This document shows, piece after piece, positions 16,405-24,548 of a stretch of 64,000 nucleotides of DNA. This stretch comes from Pseudomonas sp. TCU-HL1 (lineage in GTDB: Bacteria; Pseudomonadota; Gammaproteobacteria; Pseudomonadales; Pseudomonadaceae). Each line of letters begins with the position of its first letter. Position 1 is the first letter of the stretch. The notes below the pieces were generated by a model. It was given only the letters and a program-made list of their open reading frames with translations, was not told where the DNA came from and did no database searches. Made by a program: the position numbers and the translations under genes. The stretch is from positions 806,001 to 870,000 of the forward strand of contig NZ_CP015992.1 in assembly GCF_001708505.1 (NCBI RefSeq). Direction: 5' to 3'.

Positions 16405-16441
16405 TACTCCTTCTAACCGGCTTTAAGCGACCTTTTTCTCT

Positions 16442-17318
16442 ATGCGAATGCGCTTGATGCTGTTGGGTGGCGGCAATTCACTCGGACAGGCGCTGATTCG
16501 CCTCGGTGCCGAGGAAGACATCGGTTTTCTCGCTCCGCGCCCGCCCGAACAGGGCTGGGACGCCGCCAGCCTGACCCAGCTGCTCGATGACACCCGGCCC
16601 GATGCCGTGGTCAACCTCGCCTACTACTTCGACTGGTTCCAGGCCGACGAAGTCAGCGACGCCCGCCTGACCGCCCAGGAACGCGGCGTGGAACGCCTGG
16701 CCGAGCTCTGCCAGCACCACGGCATCGTCCTGCTGCAACCTTCCAGTTATCGCGTTTTCGATGGTTCCCGAGCCACCGCCTACAGCGAGAAGGACGAGAC
16801 CGTTCCGCTCAGCCAGCGCGGCAAGGCGATCTGGCGCATGGAACAGAGCGTTCGCGCGGCCTGCCCCAGGCACGTGTTGCTGCGATTCGGCTGGTTGCTG
16901 GACGACAGCCGGGATGGCGTGCTGGGACGTTTCCTAAGCCGTGCTGCGCAGGATGACGAGATCTGCCTGGCGGACGATCGCCGCGGTAATCCCACGCCGG
17001 TGGACGACGCCGCCCGGGTACTCCTGGCCGTGATCAAGCAACTCGATTGCCAGGCGCCGCTTTGGGGCACCTATCACTACGGCGGCCATGAGGCGACCAC
17101 GCCCCTGGCACTGGGGCAGGCGCTGCTCAGCGAGGCTCGCGGCCTGCACCCGTTGACGGTGCAGGACATCACGCCTCAGGCCCACGCCGCCCGCCCCGAT
17201 GCGTCAGATGAGCCGCAGAACGCGGTGCTGGCCTGCAAGAAAATCCTTCATACCTTCGGCATCAAGCCGCGTGCCTGGCGCGCCGCGTTGCCGACCCTGC
17301 TGGACCGTTACTACCGCC

Positions 17319-17326
<8 letters not shown>
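16442..17326 (+). CDS. RmlD-like sugar-nucleotide reductase family protein
   Basis: The 294-residue protein has an N-terminal Rossmann start (LMLLGGGNSLGQALIRLG) and the RmlD-type segments VNLAYYFDWFQAD and LLQPSSYRVFDG, similar to dTDP-4-dehydrorhamnose reductases. The catalytic YxxxK is not clear (the expected region reads LSQRGKAIWRME), so activity as a reductase is doubtful. ATGs at 16442 and 16448 are both possible. It overlaps the next SDR gene by eight bases, so the two are translated together. The pair resembles P. aeruginosa PA4069-PA4068 as remembered; its role is unknown. Confidence 0.7.
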
Positions 17327-18248
<922 letters not shown>

Positions 18249-18314
18249 CCTTTCCCACCGGTGGCCCTGCCCCTATAAGGGGGCAGGGCCTACCTACGCG
18301 ACTCGGTCCCCTCC

Positions 18315-18393
18315 GTAGGGTGCGCCATGCGCACCGGGCGCGGGATTAACCGCTGCGCCTCGCTCAAGCCTTGGTGCGCACGGCGCACCCTAC
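18315..18393. repeat. Inverted repeat, GTAGGGTGCGCC family
   Basis: GTAGGGTGCGCCATGCGCACC pairs with GGTGCGCACGGCGCACCCTAC across 37 bases. Other members are at 35997-36049, 43429-43509, 46617-47988 (split by an IS) and 49077-49155. It lies between convergent genes. Confidence 0.9.
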
Positions 18394-18466
18394 CTGCTCG
18401 GCTCCGTCGCTCTATCCAGACAACTCGAGTCGTAACAGGCAGAGCCCGCCACTCAATTTCCAGGCA

Positions 18467-18492
18467 GAAAAAAAGGCGCCCGAAGGCGCCTT
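18467..18492 (-). terminator. Intrinsic terminator of oprG
   Basis: Read on the minus strand, AAGGCGCCTTCGGGCGCC forms a GGCGCC/GGCGCC stem followed by a run of seven T (complement of AAAAAAA at 18468-18474). It is 34 bases after the oprG stop. Confidence 0.85.
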
Positions 18493-18525
18493 TGGCGGGG
18501 GTATTCCTCCCCAGGAAGATCTCGC

Positions 18526-19218
18526 TTAGAACTTGTAGCCGAGGCCGACCATGTAGACCCAGGGGTCGACGTCCACGTCGACGTTGGCACGCACGCCGAG
18601 GGCGGTGTTGTCGACGTACGCACGGGTATCGATGTCGATGTAGCGGACCTGGGCGTTGACCATTACGTGATCGGTCAGCATGTAGTCGGCGCCGACCTGC
18701 CAGGCCATGCCCCAGGAGTTCTTGGCGCGGAAATTGTCGAAGCCGGCTGCGGTCGCGCCGCTGCCTACGTGCTCATCGAAGATCCAGGTGTAGTTGATGC
18801 CGGCGCCCAGGTAGGGCTGGAAGGCTGACTTGGAATCCAGCGGGTAGTACACGAGGCTGAGGGTCGGCGGCAGGTGCTTGAGGGAGCCGAGTCTGCCATT
18901 GGCGGCGTCGAGGGCGGTGCCCTTGAGTTTCACTTCATGCTCGAAGGGGGTGGCGGCGAGCAGTTCCAGACCCAGGTGGTCGGTGAGCATATAGGCGAAG
19001 TTCAGCCCCAACTGGGTGTCGCTGTCCATGGTGGCCTTGCCGCCGAGATCGGCACCGGCGAGGGCGCCGCGGTCGACCTTGACACTGGAGCTGTCGGCGT
19101 CCGGGTTGACCGTGATGGCACCTGCGCGAATCAGGATGTCACCCGCCTGGTGCGCCTGGGCCAGGGGCGAGGCGACGGCAAGAGCGAGCAGGGATGCGGT
19201 GAAAAGATGCTTGCGCAT
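18526..19218 (-). CDS. oprG: Outer membrane protein OprG (OmpW family)
   Basis: The 230-residue protein has a signal peptide (MRKHLFTASLLALAVASPLAQA), then AGDILIRAGAITVNPDADSS typical of OmpW/OprG, alternating amphipathic strands (YMLTDHLGLELLAATPFEHEV) and a terminal aromatic GLGYKF for outer-membrane insertion. OprG is an eight-stranded barrel for small hydrophobic molecules. A GGAG site precedes the ATG. In P. aeruginosa oprG is known to respond to low oxygen through ANR; a near-consensus ANR box lies about 70 bases upstream here. Confidence 0.93.
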   Translation of the reverse strand: MRKHLFTASLLALAVASPLAQAHQAGDILIRAGAITVNPDADSSSVKVDRGALAGADLGGKATMDSDTQLGLNFAYMLTDHLGLELLAATPFEHEVKLKGTALDAANGRLGSLKHLPPTLSLVYYPLDSKSAFQPYLGAGINYTWIFDEHVGSGATAAGFDNFRAKNSWGMAWQVGADYMLTDHVMVNAQVRYIDIDTRAYVDNTALGVRANVDVDVDPWVYMVGLGYKF

Positions 19219-19286
19219 GTAAGGCTCCAGTCAGTTCTAAGAGTGTTGGACTGGCGCCAGTTTCAGTAATTAGGAAGCTTTGTATC

Positions 19287-19300
19287 TTGATCCAGAGCAA
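19287..19300. promoter_or_regulatory. ANR/FNR-type box upstream of oprG
   Basis: TTGATCCAGAGCAA matches the ANR/FNR consensus TTGAT-N4-ATCAA in nine of ten defined bases. On the oprG strand a plausible -10 (TAATTA, near 19268) lies where a class II activator site would need it. The site is 69 bases before the start codon. Confidence 0.7.
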
Positions 19301-19314
19301 TGCCGATGAGCTTC

Positions 19315-19345
19315 CGCCGAAAAGGCCCGATGGAATCGGGCCTTT
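19315..19345 (-). terminator. Bidirectional hairpin after the DUF3299 gene
   Basis: AAAAGGCCCGATGGAATCGGGCCTTT: an 8-bp GC-rich stem flanked by A-run and T-run, so it can stop transcription from the minus-strand zinc operon ending at 19357. Confidence 0.75.
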
Positions 19346-19356
19346 GTGTGGCAGGC

Positions 19357-19875
19357 TCAGCTGCCGGGGGATTCGTACGGATAGATCTTGCTCGCATCCA
19401 TCTGGTAACCGGCTTCGGCCAGCTCGCTGCTGCTGGCCTTCACCTGCAACGGGCCTTCGATCCAGAACGGTTGGTAGAGGGCGTCCATCAGCACGCCCAG
19501 CTCACTCTTCACATGGACGATCTGGTTCGACGGCGGTGGCGGCACATGGATGCAGGCGCCGAAGTAGGGAACCAGGAGGAACTCGGTGACACGGCCTTCT
19601 TCGGTCACATCCAGCGGCACGATATAACCCGGCAGCTTCACCTCCTGGCCATCCAGCGCCTTGACCACCGGGGCCGCTGGCGATTGCTGGCTGGCGGCCG
19701 GGCCGGCTTCGGCGTTGAGCGCGTCGGAGAGCTGCGAGAGGTCGTGGATGGGGGCCGGTGGCGCGGGAGGCGGGGCGCCTTCGGGGATCATCTCGGCCCA
19801 GGTCAGCTCGCGTGCCTCGCCGGCCCAGAGCGGGGAGGAAAGGGTCAGCAACAGGGCCAGCAGGATGCGCGTCAT
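19357..19875 (-). CDS. Periplasmic DUF3299 protein of the zinc-responsive ABC operon
   Basis: The 172-residue protein starts with a signal peptide (MTRILLALLLTLSSPLWAGEA) and ends with a DUF3299-type domain: LPGYIVPLDVTEEGRVTEFLLVPYFGACIHVPPPPSNQ (from about residue 85). The conserved Cys and His around GACIHVPPP suggest metal binding. It is eight bases after the ABC permease stop, the last gene of the operon starting at 22461. Corresponds to PA4066 from memory. Its molecular function is unknown; a part in zinc handling or envelope metal supply is inferred from context. Confidence 0.8.
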   Translation of the reverse strand: MTRILLALLLTLSSPLWAGEARELTWAEMIPEGAPPPAPPAPIHDLSQLSDALNAEAGPAASQQSPAAPVVKALDGQEVKLPGYIVPLDVTEEGRVTEFLLVPYFGACIHVPPPPSNQIVHVKSELGVLMDALYQPFWIEGPLQVKASSSELAEAGYQMDASKIYPYESPGS

Positions 19876-19882
19876 GGAAGTC

Positions 19883-21145
19883 TCACAGGCGAATGGACAG
19901 ACCGTCGGCCAGCGACTGCCGGTAGGCACGCCAGGCTGGCACCACGCCCATCAACAGGGCGGCGGCCAGAATAGCGCCGAGCAGCGTCCACTCATAGGGG
20001 CTGGGCAGGGTAAGCGGCAGGTAGAGGCCGTAGCTGGCCTGCACATAGCCCTGACCGAGGCCGATGCCCAGGTACAGCAGCCCCACGCCCAGCACCGCGC
20101 CGGCCAGGGCCAGGGCGAACGCCTCCAGCACCAGCAGGCTGCCCACATGCCAGGGGCGCGCGCCCACCGAGCGGAGGATGGCCATTTCGCGGCGTCGCTC
20201 ATTGAGGCTGGTGAGGATGGCCGTGAGCATGCCGATCAACCCGGTCAGCACCACGAACAGCGAGACCACGAACAGCGCCTTCTCCGCCGTGCCCATCAGG
20301 CTCCAGAGCTCCTGCAACGCCACGCCGGGAAGGATTGCCAGCAGTGGCTCGCCCCGGTATTCGTTGATCTGCCGTTGCAGGGCGAAGGTGGCGATCTTGC
20401 TGTTCAGGCCGAGCATGAAGGCGGTGATGGCCCTGGGCTGCAGGTCCATGGCGCGTGCCTGGTCGACGCTGACCTTGCCGGCGCCGCGGGCGGGCACACC
20501 GTTCTGCCAGTCCACGTGCAGGGCTTCCATGCCGGCCAGGGAAATGTGCAGGGTGCGGTCCACCGGCGTACCGGTGCGTGCGAGGATGCCGACGACGGTG
20601 AAGGGCTTGTCGTCGTGCTGTACCAGGCTGACGGTGCTGACGCCGTGGGCCAGTACCAGTTCGTCCCCCAGCCTGTAGTGCAGGGCTTCGGCCACCTCGG
20701 CGCCCAGGACCACCTCGAACATGTCGGCGAAGGGCTTGCCTTCGGCCAGTTGCAGCGGTTGGCCACGGCCGTAGCGGTAATGCTCGAAGTAGGCCGCGCT
20801 GGTGCCCATCACCCGGTAGCCCCGGTGGGAGTCGCCGAGGGACAGAGGGATGGCCCATTTCACCCGTTTGTCCTGGGCGATGGTTTCGAAGCTGTCCCAG
20901 CGGATGTTGTTGGTGGCGTTGCCGATGCGGAACACCGAGTAGAGCAGGAGGTTCACCGAGCCGGAGCGGGCGCCGACGATCAGGTCGGTGCCGCTGATGG
21001 TGCTGGCGAAGCTGGCGCGCGCCTCGGTTCGCACCCGCTCCACCGCCAGCAGCAGGCAGACCGAGAGCGCGATGGCGAAGACCGTCAGCAGCGCAGTGAA
21101 ACGGCGGTTGGCGAGACTGGCCAGGGCCAGGCGCAGCAGATACAT
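19883..21145 (-). CDS. ABC transporter permease (FtsX/LolE/MacB-type)
   Basis: The 420-residue protein has one N-terminal membrane segment (about 18-38), a large periplasmic MacB_PCD-type domain, and three C-terminal segments including ALFVVSLFVVLTGLIGMLTAIL and the FtsX motif RRREMAILRSVGARPWHV. Such permeases work by mechanotransmission, not import of a ligand through the pore. It follows its ATPase by one base and belongs to the Zur-box operon, which in P. aeruginosa (PA4063-4066) responds to zinc starvation. Confidence 0.88.
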   Translation of the reverse strand: MYLLRLALASLANRRFTALLTVFAIALSVCLLLAVERVRTEARASFASTISGTDLIVGARSGSVNLLLYSVFRIGNATNNIRWDSFETIAQDKRVKWAIPLSLGDSHRGYRVMGTSAAYFEHYRYGRGQPLQLAEGKPFADMFEVVLGAEVAEALHYRLGDELVLAHGVSTVSLVQHDDKPFTVVGILARTGTPVDRTLHISLAGMEALHVDWQNGVPARGAGKVSVDQARAMDLQPRAITAFMLGLNSKIATFALQRQINEYRGEPLLAILPGVALQELWSLMGTAEKALFVVSLFVVLTGLIGMLTAILTSLNERRREMAILRSVGARPWHVGSLLVLEAFALALAGAVLGVGLLYLGIGLGQGYVQASYGLYLPLTLPSPYEWTLLGAILAAALLMGVVPAWRAYRQSLADGLSIRL

Positions 21146-21146
21146 C

Positions 21147-21854
21147 TCAATCCTCCTCGAGGCGCGCAGCGTGGTTCAGGTCCGCCAGGGACAGGCTGCG
21201 ATCGAACAGCGGCGCCAGGCTCTGGTCGTGGCTGACGAACAACAGGCTGGCACCGGCTTCGTCGCATTCGGCGAAGAGCAGCTTGAGGAAGGCCTCGCGG
21301 GCATCGGCATCCAGGGCCGAGGTGGGCTCGTCGGCGATCACCAGTTCCGGCTGGCCGATCAGGGCGCGGGCGGCGGCCACTCGCTGCTGCTGGCCGATCG
21401 AAAGTGCATCGGCGCGGCGTTGCAGCAACTCTTCTTTCAGGCCGAGGTGACGCAACAGTGTGGCGGCAGCCTGGTCGACGCTCCCATGGCGCTGGCGCGC
21501 GCGTTTGGCGCGCAGGCGTGAGAAGCGGCAGGGCAGTTCGACGTTTTCGCGCACCGAGAGGAACGGCAGCAGGTTGAACTGCTGGAAGATGTAGCCGGTG
21601 TGGTCGACACGGAAGTGGTCGCGGGCACTGGCGGAGAGTCTGGCGAGGTCCTGACCGAGCAGGTGGATGCTGCCCCGGCCGGGTTTCTGCACGCCGCCGA
21701 GCAGTCCGAGCAAGGTGGTCTTGCCGCTGCCGCTGGGGCCCTTGAGGAAGAGGCTTTCGCCGCGTTTCAGGGAAAACTCGGGGATATCGAGCAATTCCGG
21801 ATGGCCGGGCCAGGCAAAGCCCAGCCCCTGGAGTTCGATTAGTGTCTGGCTCAT
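21147..21854 (-). CDS. ABC transporter ATP-binding protein (LolD/MacB-type)
   Basis: The 235-residue ATPase has Walker A GPSGSGKTTLL (about 39-49), Q-loop, signature LSIGQQQRVAAARAL and Walker B LVIADEPTSALD. Its closest resemblance is to LolD-type ATPases that partner FtsX-like permeases. ATG 21854 lies 40 bases after the DUF2796 gene in the same operon. Confidence 0.92.
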   Translation of the reverse strand: MSQTLIELQGLGFAWPGHPELLDIPEFSLKRGESLFLKGPSGSGKTTLLGLLGGVQKPGRGSIHLLGQDLARLSASARDHFRVDHTGYIFQQFNLLPFLSVRENVELPCRFSRLRAKRARQRHGSVDQAAATLLRHLGLKEELLQRRADALSIGQQQRVAAARALIGQPELVIADEPTSALDADAREAFLKLLFAECDEAGASLLFVSHDQSLAPLFDRSLSLADLNHAARLEED

Positions 21855-21894
21855 GGGCAGCCGACCGGGTTGCCCTGGTCGGGAATGTCGGCGA

Positions 21895-22461
21895 TTAGAA
21901 GTTCAGGGTGGCGTTGGCGGCGCTCAGTTCCGCGCCTTGCTGGCCCTGCGGGCCGATCAGTTGTACCTGAATTTTCCGGGTGGCGGGGAAGTGCTTGAAC
22001 AGCGGCCCAAGGTCCAGGACCTTCAGCGCCTCGGGGCTGGCGCATTCGAGTTGGTAGTGGGCATGGACTTCGCTGTGCTCGTTGTCGTGGCCCTTGGCAT
22101 GTTCATCGGCGCGACTCTGTTCGCCGAACAGCGGACTTTCGATCTCCTGGTCCGTTACCTTGCAACCCGCCTCTGCGGGGAGGGCGAACAGCGCCATGGG
22201 TTTTTCCAGGCCGGCGCGTGCGGCTGCGATCTTGGCCTTGTCGGCATCACTCCGGGCCGCGTGTTCGAAACCCACCAGGTTCATGGCCGGGCTTTCCAGC
22301 TCCAACTCGAGGCTCTTGCCATCCAGTGCGACGTTCAGTTGCGCCACGCCGTGCTCGTGGGCATCCAGGCTGCCGTGGTCGTGATCATGTTCGTGCTCAT
22401 TGGCCTGGACAGTAGCCAATGGCAGCAGGGCGAAAGGCAGTGCAAGCAGCAGGCGACGCAT
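21895..22461 (-). CDS. DUF2796 (ZrgA-like) periplasmic histidine-rich zinc protein
   Basis: The 188-residue protein has a signal peptide (MRRLLLALPFALLPLATVQA) and then a His/Asp-rich segment (NEHEHDHDHGSLDAHEHG) plus a second one near the middle (DEHAKGHDNEHSEVHAHY). This matches the DUF2796/ZrgA zinc-binding family. The start is placed at ATG 22461 because GGAGAG precedes it; ATG 22479 is also in frame but poorly preceded. It is the first gene of the operon behind a Zur-like palindrome, so zinc starvation should induce it. Confidence 0.88.
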   Translation of the reverse strand: MRRLLLALPFALLPLATVQANEHEHDHDHGSLDAHEHGVAQLNVALDGKSLELELESPAMNLVGFEHAARSDADKAKIAAARAGLEKPMALFALPAEAGCKVTDQEIESPLFGEQSRADEHAKGHDNEHSEVHAHYQLECASPEALKVLDLGPLFKHFPATRKIQVQLIGPQGQQGAELSAANATLNF

Positions 22462-22492
22462 GGGAAGACTCTCCGGCATGGGGAAAAATAAT

Positions 22493-22512
22493 ATGGTTAC
22501 GTTATAACAAAT
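22493..22512. promoter_or_regulatory. Zur-like operator upstream of the zinc ABC operon
   Basis: ATGGTTACGTTATAACAAAT contains the core GTTAC-GTTATAAC, read on the other strand as GTTATAACGTAAC, which is the Zur-box pattern of gammaproteobacteria. It lies 32 bases before the DUF2796 start and 59 bases before the divergent gene at 22571. Confidence 0.75.
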
Positions 22513-22570
22513 GTAGGCAGGCCGCCAGCGTCGTGGGAGCATTGCGCATTCGTTTCGCAAGGAGTTGGAC

Positions 22571-22918
22571 ATGCTGCGCATACGCGGACAGATCGGCGAG
22601 TGGCCGGTGGACCTGACGGTGGAGATGGATGCCGAAGACTGGGATCAATTAGCCAGCCGCCTGTCTCCTGACAGGGTCGTCCGGGCCCCGGCTGAGCCCA
22701 GGACCCCGAGCGCCCCGCGCAGTGACGCGCTCTGGGATACCGCCCAGCAGTTGTTGCGCGACGCCGGGCAAATGGAAGGTCCGCGCCTGCTGGCGGAACT
22801 GGAAGCCCTGGCTGGTGGCGTTGCAGCGGGCAAGCGCTTGCTGGTGCGCTTGCGCCATTGCGAACAGGTCCATATGGAAGCGGGGGAGGATGCCCCTCTC
22901 TATATCTGGAAGGGTTGA
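22571..22918 (+). CDS. Conserved hypothetical protein (115 aa)
   Basis: A cytoplasmic protein without signal peptide or membrane segment; I do not recognise a domain. The start ATG 22571 has AAGGAG six bases upstream. The sequence shows a strand-rich N-terminus (RIRGQIGEWPVDLTVEMDAEDW) and a helical C-terminal half (ALWDTAQQLLRDAG, RLLAELEALAGG). It is divergent from the zinc operon, with the Zur-like site between, and resembles PA4062 in position. Function unknown. Confidence 0.75.
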   Translation: MLRIRGQIGEWPVDLTVEMDAEDWDQLASRLSPDRVVRAPAEPRTPSAPRSDALWDTAQQLLRDAGQMEGPRLLAELEALAGGVAAGKRLLVRLRHCEQVHMEAGEDAPLYIWKG

Positions 22919-22924
22919 CGAACC

Positions 22925-23119
22925 GTGGGAGCGACTTCAATCGCGAATAAATTCGCTCCAACAGATCAAGGGTGGATGGCGTTTTTCCATCCACCAGCGG
23001 CGTGATGCCGGGCCTCAAATGGTGGACCGGTGAAGCGTGGTCCACCCTTGGCTGAAGCCCATCCTTAGGCGTCGAGGGCTGTGGGCGATTTCCATCGCGA
23101 ATGAATTCACTCCCACCGG
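22925..23119. repeat. Composite of REP and GGTGGATGG palindromes
   Basis: Three palindromes in a row: a REP (GTGGGAGCGACTTCAATCGC to GCTCCAAC, 22925-22962), a GGGTGGATGG...CCATCCACC element with a second arm GGTGGACC...GGTCCACCC (22969-23069), and a second REP (GTGGGCGATTTCCATCGC to ACTCCCAC, 23080-23117). The last two recur in nearly the same form at 36057-36206. Located between convergent genes. Confidence 0.88.
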
Positions 23120-23141
23120 AAATAGCGCGCCTGAAGTCCCG

Positions 23142-24011
23142 TCAGTAGATGGCGTTGTACAGCTTGCGCCGATAGGTGCCGACCAGCGGGTGGTCGCTGC
23201 CCAGCAGATCGAACACTTGCAGCAGGGTCTTGTGGGGCAGGCCTTCGCAATAGCTGCGATTACGCACGAAGAGCTTGAGCAGGCCGTCCAGCGCCGGCTC
23301 GTACTGCTGGCGGGAAAGCTGCTGGATGGCCAGTTGGTAGACCGCTTCGTCATCACCGGCGTCCAGCGCCAGGCGCGATTTCAGGTCGGCGACTTCGGGC
23401 AGGTCAGCGGCCTGGCGGAGGAAGGTCAATTGCGCGCGGGCACCGGCCAGGGCCTGTTTGTGTTCGTCGCTCTTTACGGCGTTGAGCACGGTCTCGGCTT
23501 CGCTCAGCTCACCGCGTTCGGCCAGGCAACGGGCATAGAGGATCAGCCCCGCGGCGTTGGTGTTGTCTTCCGTCAACAGTTGCTTGAGCAGGTTTTCCGC
23601 TTCGCTGATACGGCCTTCGGCAAAGGCGGCCTGGGCCGCGTCCAGCAGGTTGCCCTGGGGCGTCGCCGGCAGTTGTACATGGGGCTCGAGCATGGCGCGG
23701 ATGGCCGACTCGGGTTGCGCGCCGGCGAAGCCATCAACCGGCTGGCCGTCCTTGAACAGCACTACGGTAGGCAGGCTGCGAATACCGAAGCGCATGACGA
23801 TGTCCTGCTCGATATCACAGTTGACCTTGGCCAGCAGCAGCTCGCCCTGGTAGGACTCGGTGATCTGCGCCAGCAGCGGCATCAGGGCCTTGCAGGGCGC
23901 GCACCAGTCGGCCCAGAAGTCCACCAGCACCGGCTTGTGGAACGAGTTCTGGATCACCGCCTGGTCGAAGTCGGCGCCGGTGGTATCGAAGATGTAGGGA
24001 ATGTCGCTCAT
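23142..24011 (-). CDS. CnoX/YbbN-type thioredoxin with TPR-like C-terminus
   Basis: The 289-residue protein has an N-terminal thioredoxin domain with the redox motif WCAPCK (about residues 36-41) and a C-terminal part of helical repeats (AQAAFAEGRISEAENLLKQLL; ALDGLLKLFVRNRSYCEG), the CnoX layout. CnoX is a chaperone-redoxin that protects and hands clients to GroEL or DnaK. E. coli CnoX lacks the two active-site cysteines, whereas both are present here, suggesting real redox activity. Start ATG 24011 gives the normal MSDIPYIFD N-terminus. The IS110-type element is inserted in its upstream region. Confidence 0.88.
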   Translation of the reverse strand: MSDIPYIFDTTGADFDQAVIQNSFHKPVLVDFWADWCAPCKALMPLLAQITESYQGELLLAKVNCDIEQDIVMRFGIRSLPTVVLFKDGQPVDGFAGAQPESAIRAMLEPHVQLPATPQGNLLDAAQAAFAEGRISEAENLLKQLLTEDNTNAAGLILYARCLAERGELSEAETVLNAVKSDEHKQALAGARAQLTFLRQAADLPEVADLKSRLALDAGDDEAVYQLAIQQLSRQQYEPALDGLLKLFVRNRSYCEGLPHKTLLQVFDLLGSDHPLVGTYRRKLYNAIY

Positions 24012-24118
24012 CTGGGCACTCGAAGGCACGAAGGGATGGGCGAATCATACGGCTGGCGGAGGGGGATGAATATGCCCCGTACGAGCGCCGTGCCTTCCCA
24101 CCACTCGGTCTGCCTCAC

Positions 24119-24269
24119 CTGTAGGGGCGAATTTATTCGCCAAGCGCCCCGGAGGGGCGCCCCAACTCCGAGCTGATCAGAACGATTCATTCACCGGGCG
24201 GGCGGAAGCTTCCAGCCCCGGAATCCGATCGGGAGCCCTGCGTGCTCCTTGGCGAATGAATTCGCCCCT
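24119..24269. repeat. REP palindrome pair split by the IS110-family element
   Basis: The left arm CCTGTAGGGGCGAATTTATT (24118-) has its mirror arm GGCGAATGAATTCGCCCCT ending at 24269; the last bases ACAGG of that arm now lie at 25772-25776 beyond the IS. Rejoining 24269 to 25772 restores a perfect partner (CGCCCCTACAGG) for the left arm. About 110 bases of spacer with a small hairpin (GCGCCCC/GGGGCGC) lie between the arms. Confidence 0.85.
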
Positions 24270-24350
24270 TCTATGAAGATCTCGGTGTCAAGGCCTGTTC
24301 CTCCGATTCATGACTTGGGGCACGCATCAAGGCAGCGGGGCATGCTGCTC

Positions 24351-24510
24351 GTGAGACCTAGCGTCTCACCACCTTCTATCCGCTGGTCACGAGGACCAAC
24401 ACGATCCTGCTTGCGCGTTGCGCTCAGGCATACCCCTTTGCACCACACCCTTTCTACAAGATCGGTCATCGCGCTGATGACCCGGGCGAATTACGGGCGT
24501 GTTGACTGCG
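24351..24510 (-). ncRNA. Putative bridge RNA (seekRNA) of the IS110-family element
   Basis: Read on the minus strand, a first loop is closed by CAACACGCCC/GGGTGTGGTG (24504-24495 with 24450-24441). Inside it are AATTCGCCC (24492-24484), a hairpin GGTCATC-AGCGC-GATGACC (24482-24464) and CTTGTAG (24460-24454). AATTCGCCC equals the left target half at 24259-24267; CTTGTAG pairs with the right half CTACAGG (25770-25776) with one G-U wobble. A second loop has AGGATC (24408-24403), hairpin TGGTC/GACCA and ATAGAAG (24379-24373): AGGATC equals the right end of the element (25765-25770), ATAGAAG pairs with its left border CTTCTAT (24268-24274). A 7-bp hairpin (24351-24369) follows. Ends of the RNA are approximate. 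Confidence 0.85.
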
Positions 24511-24548
24511 TAACTCTTTCGTCGCGGCTCGCTGGCTGAGTGGTGGTG

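Noticed and set aside
24118..24269. Possible CRISPR-like repeats at the IS110 edge
   Set aside because: Only two arms of one palindrome; no regular repeat-spacer array anywhere in the window.
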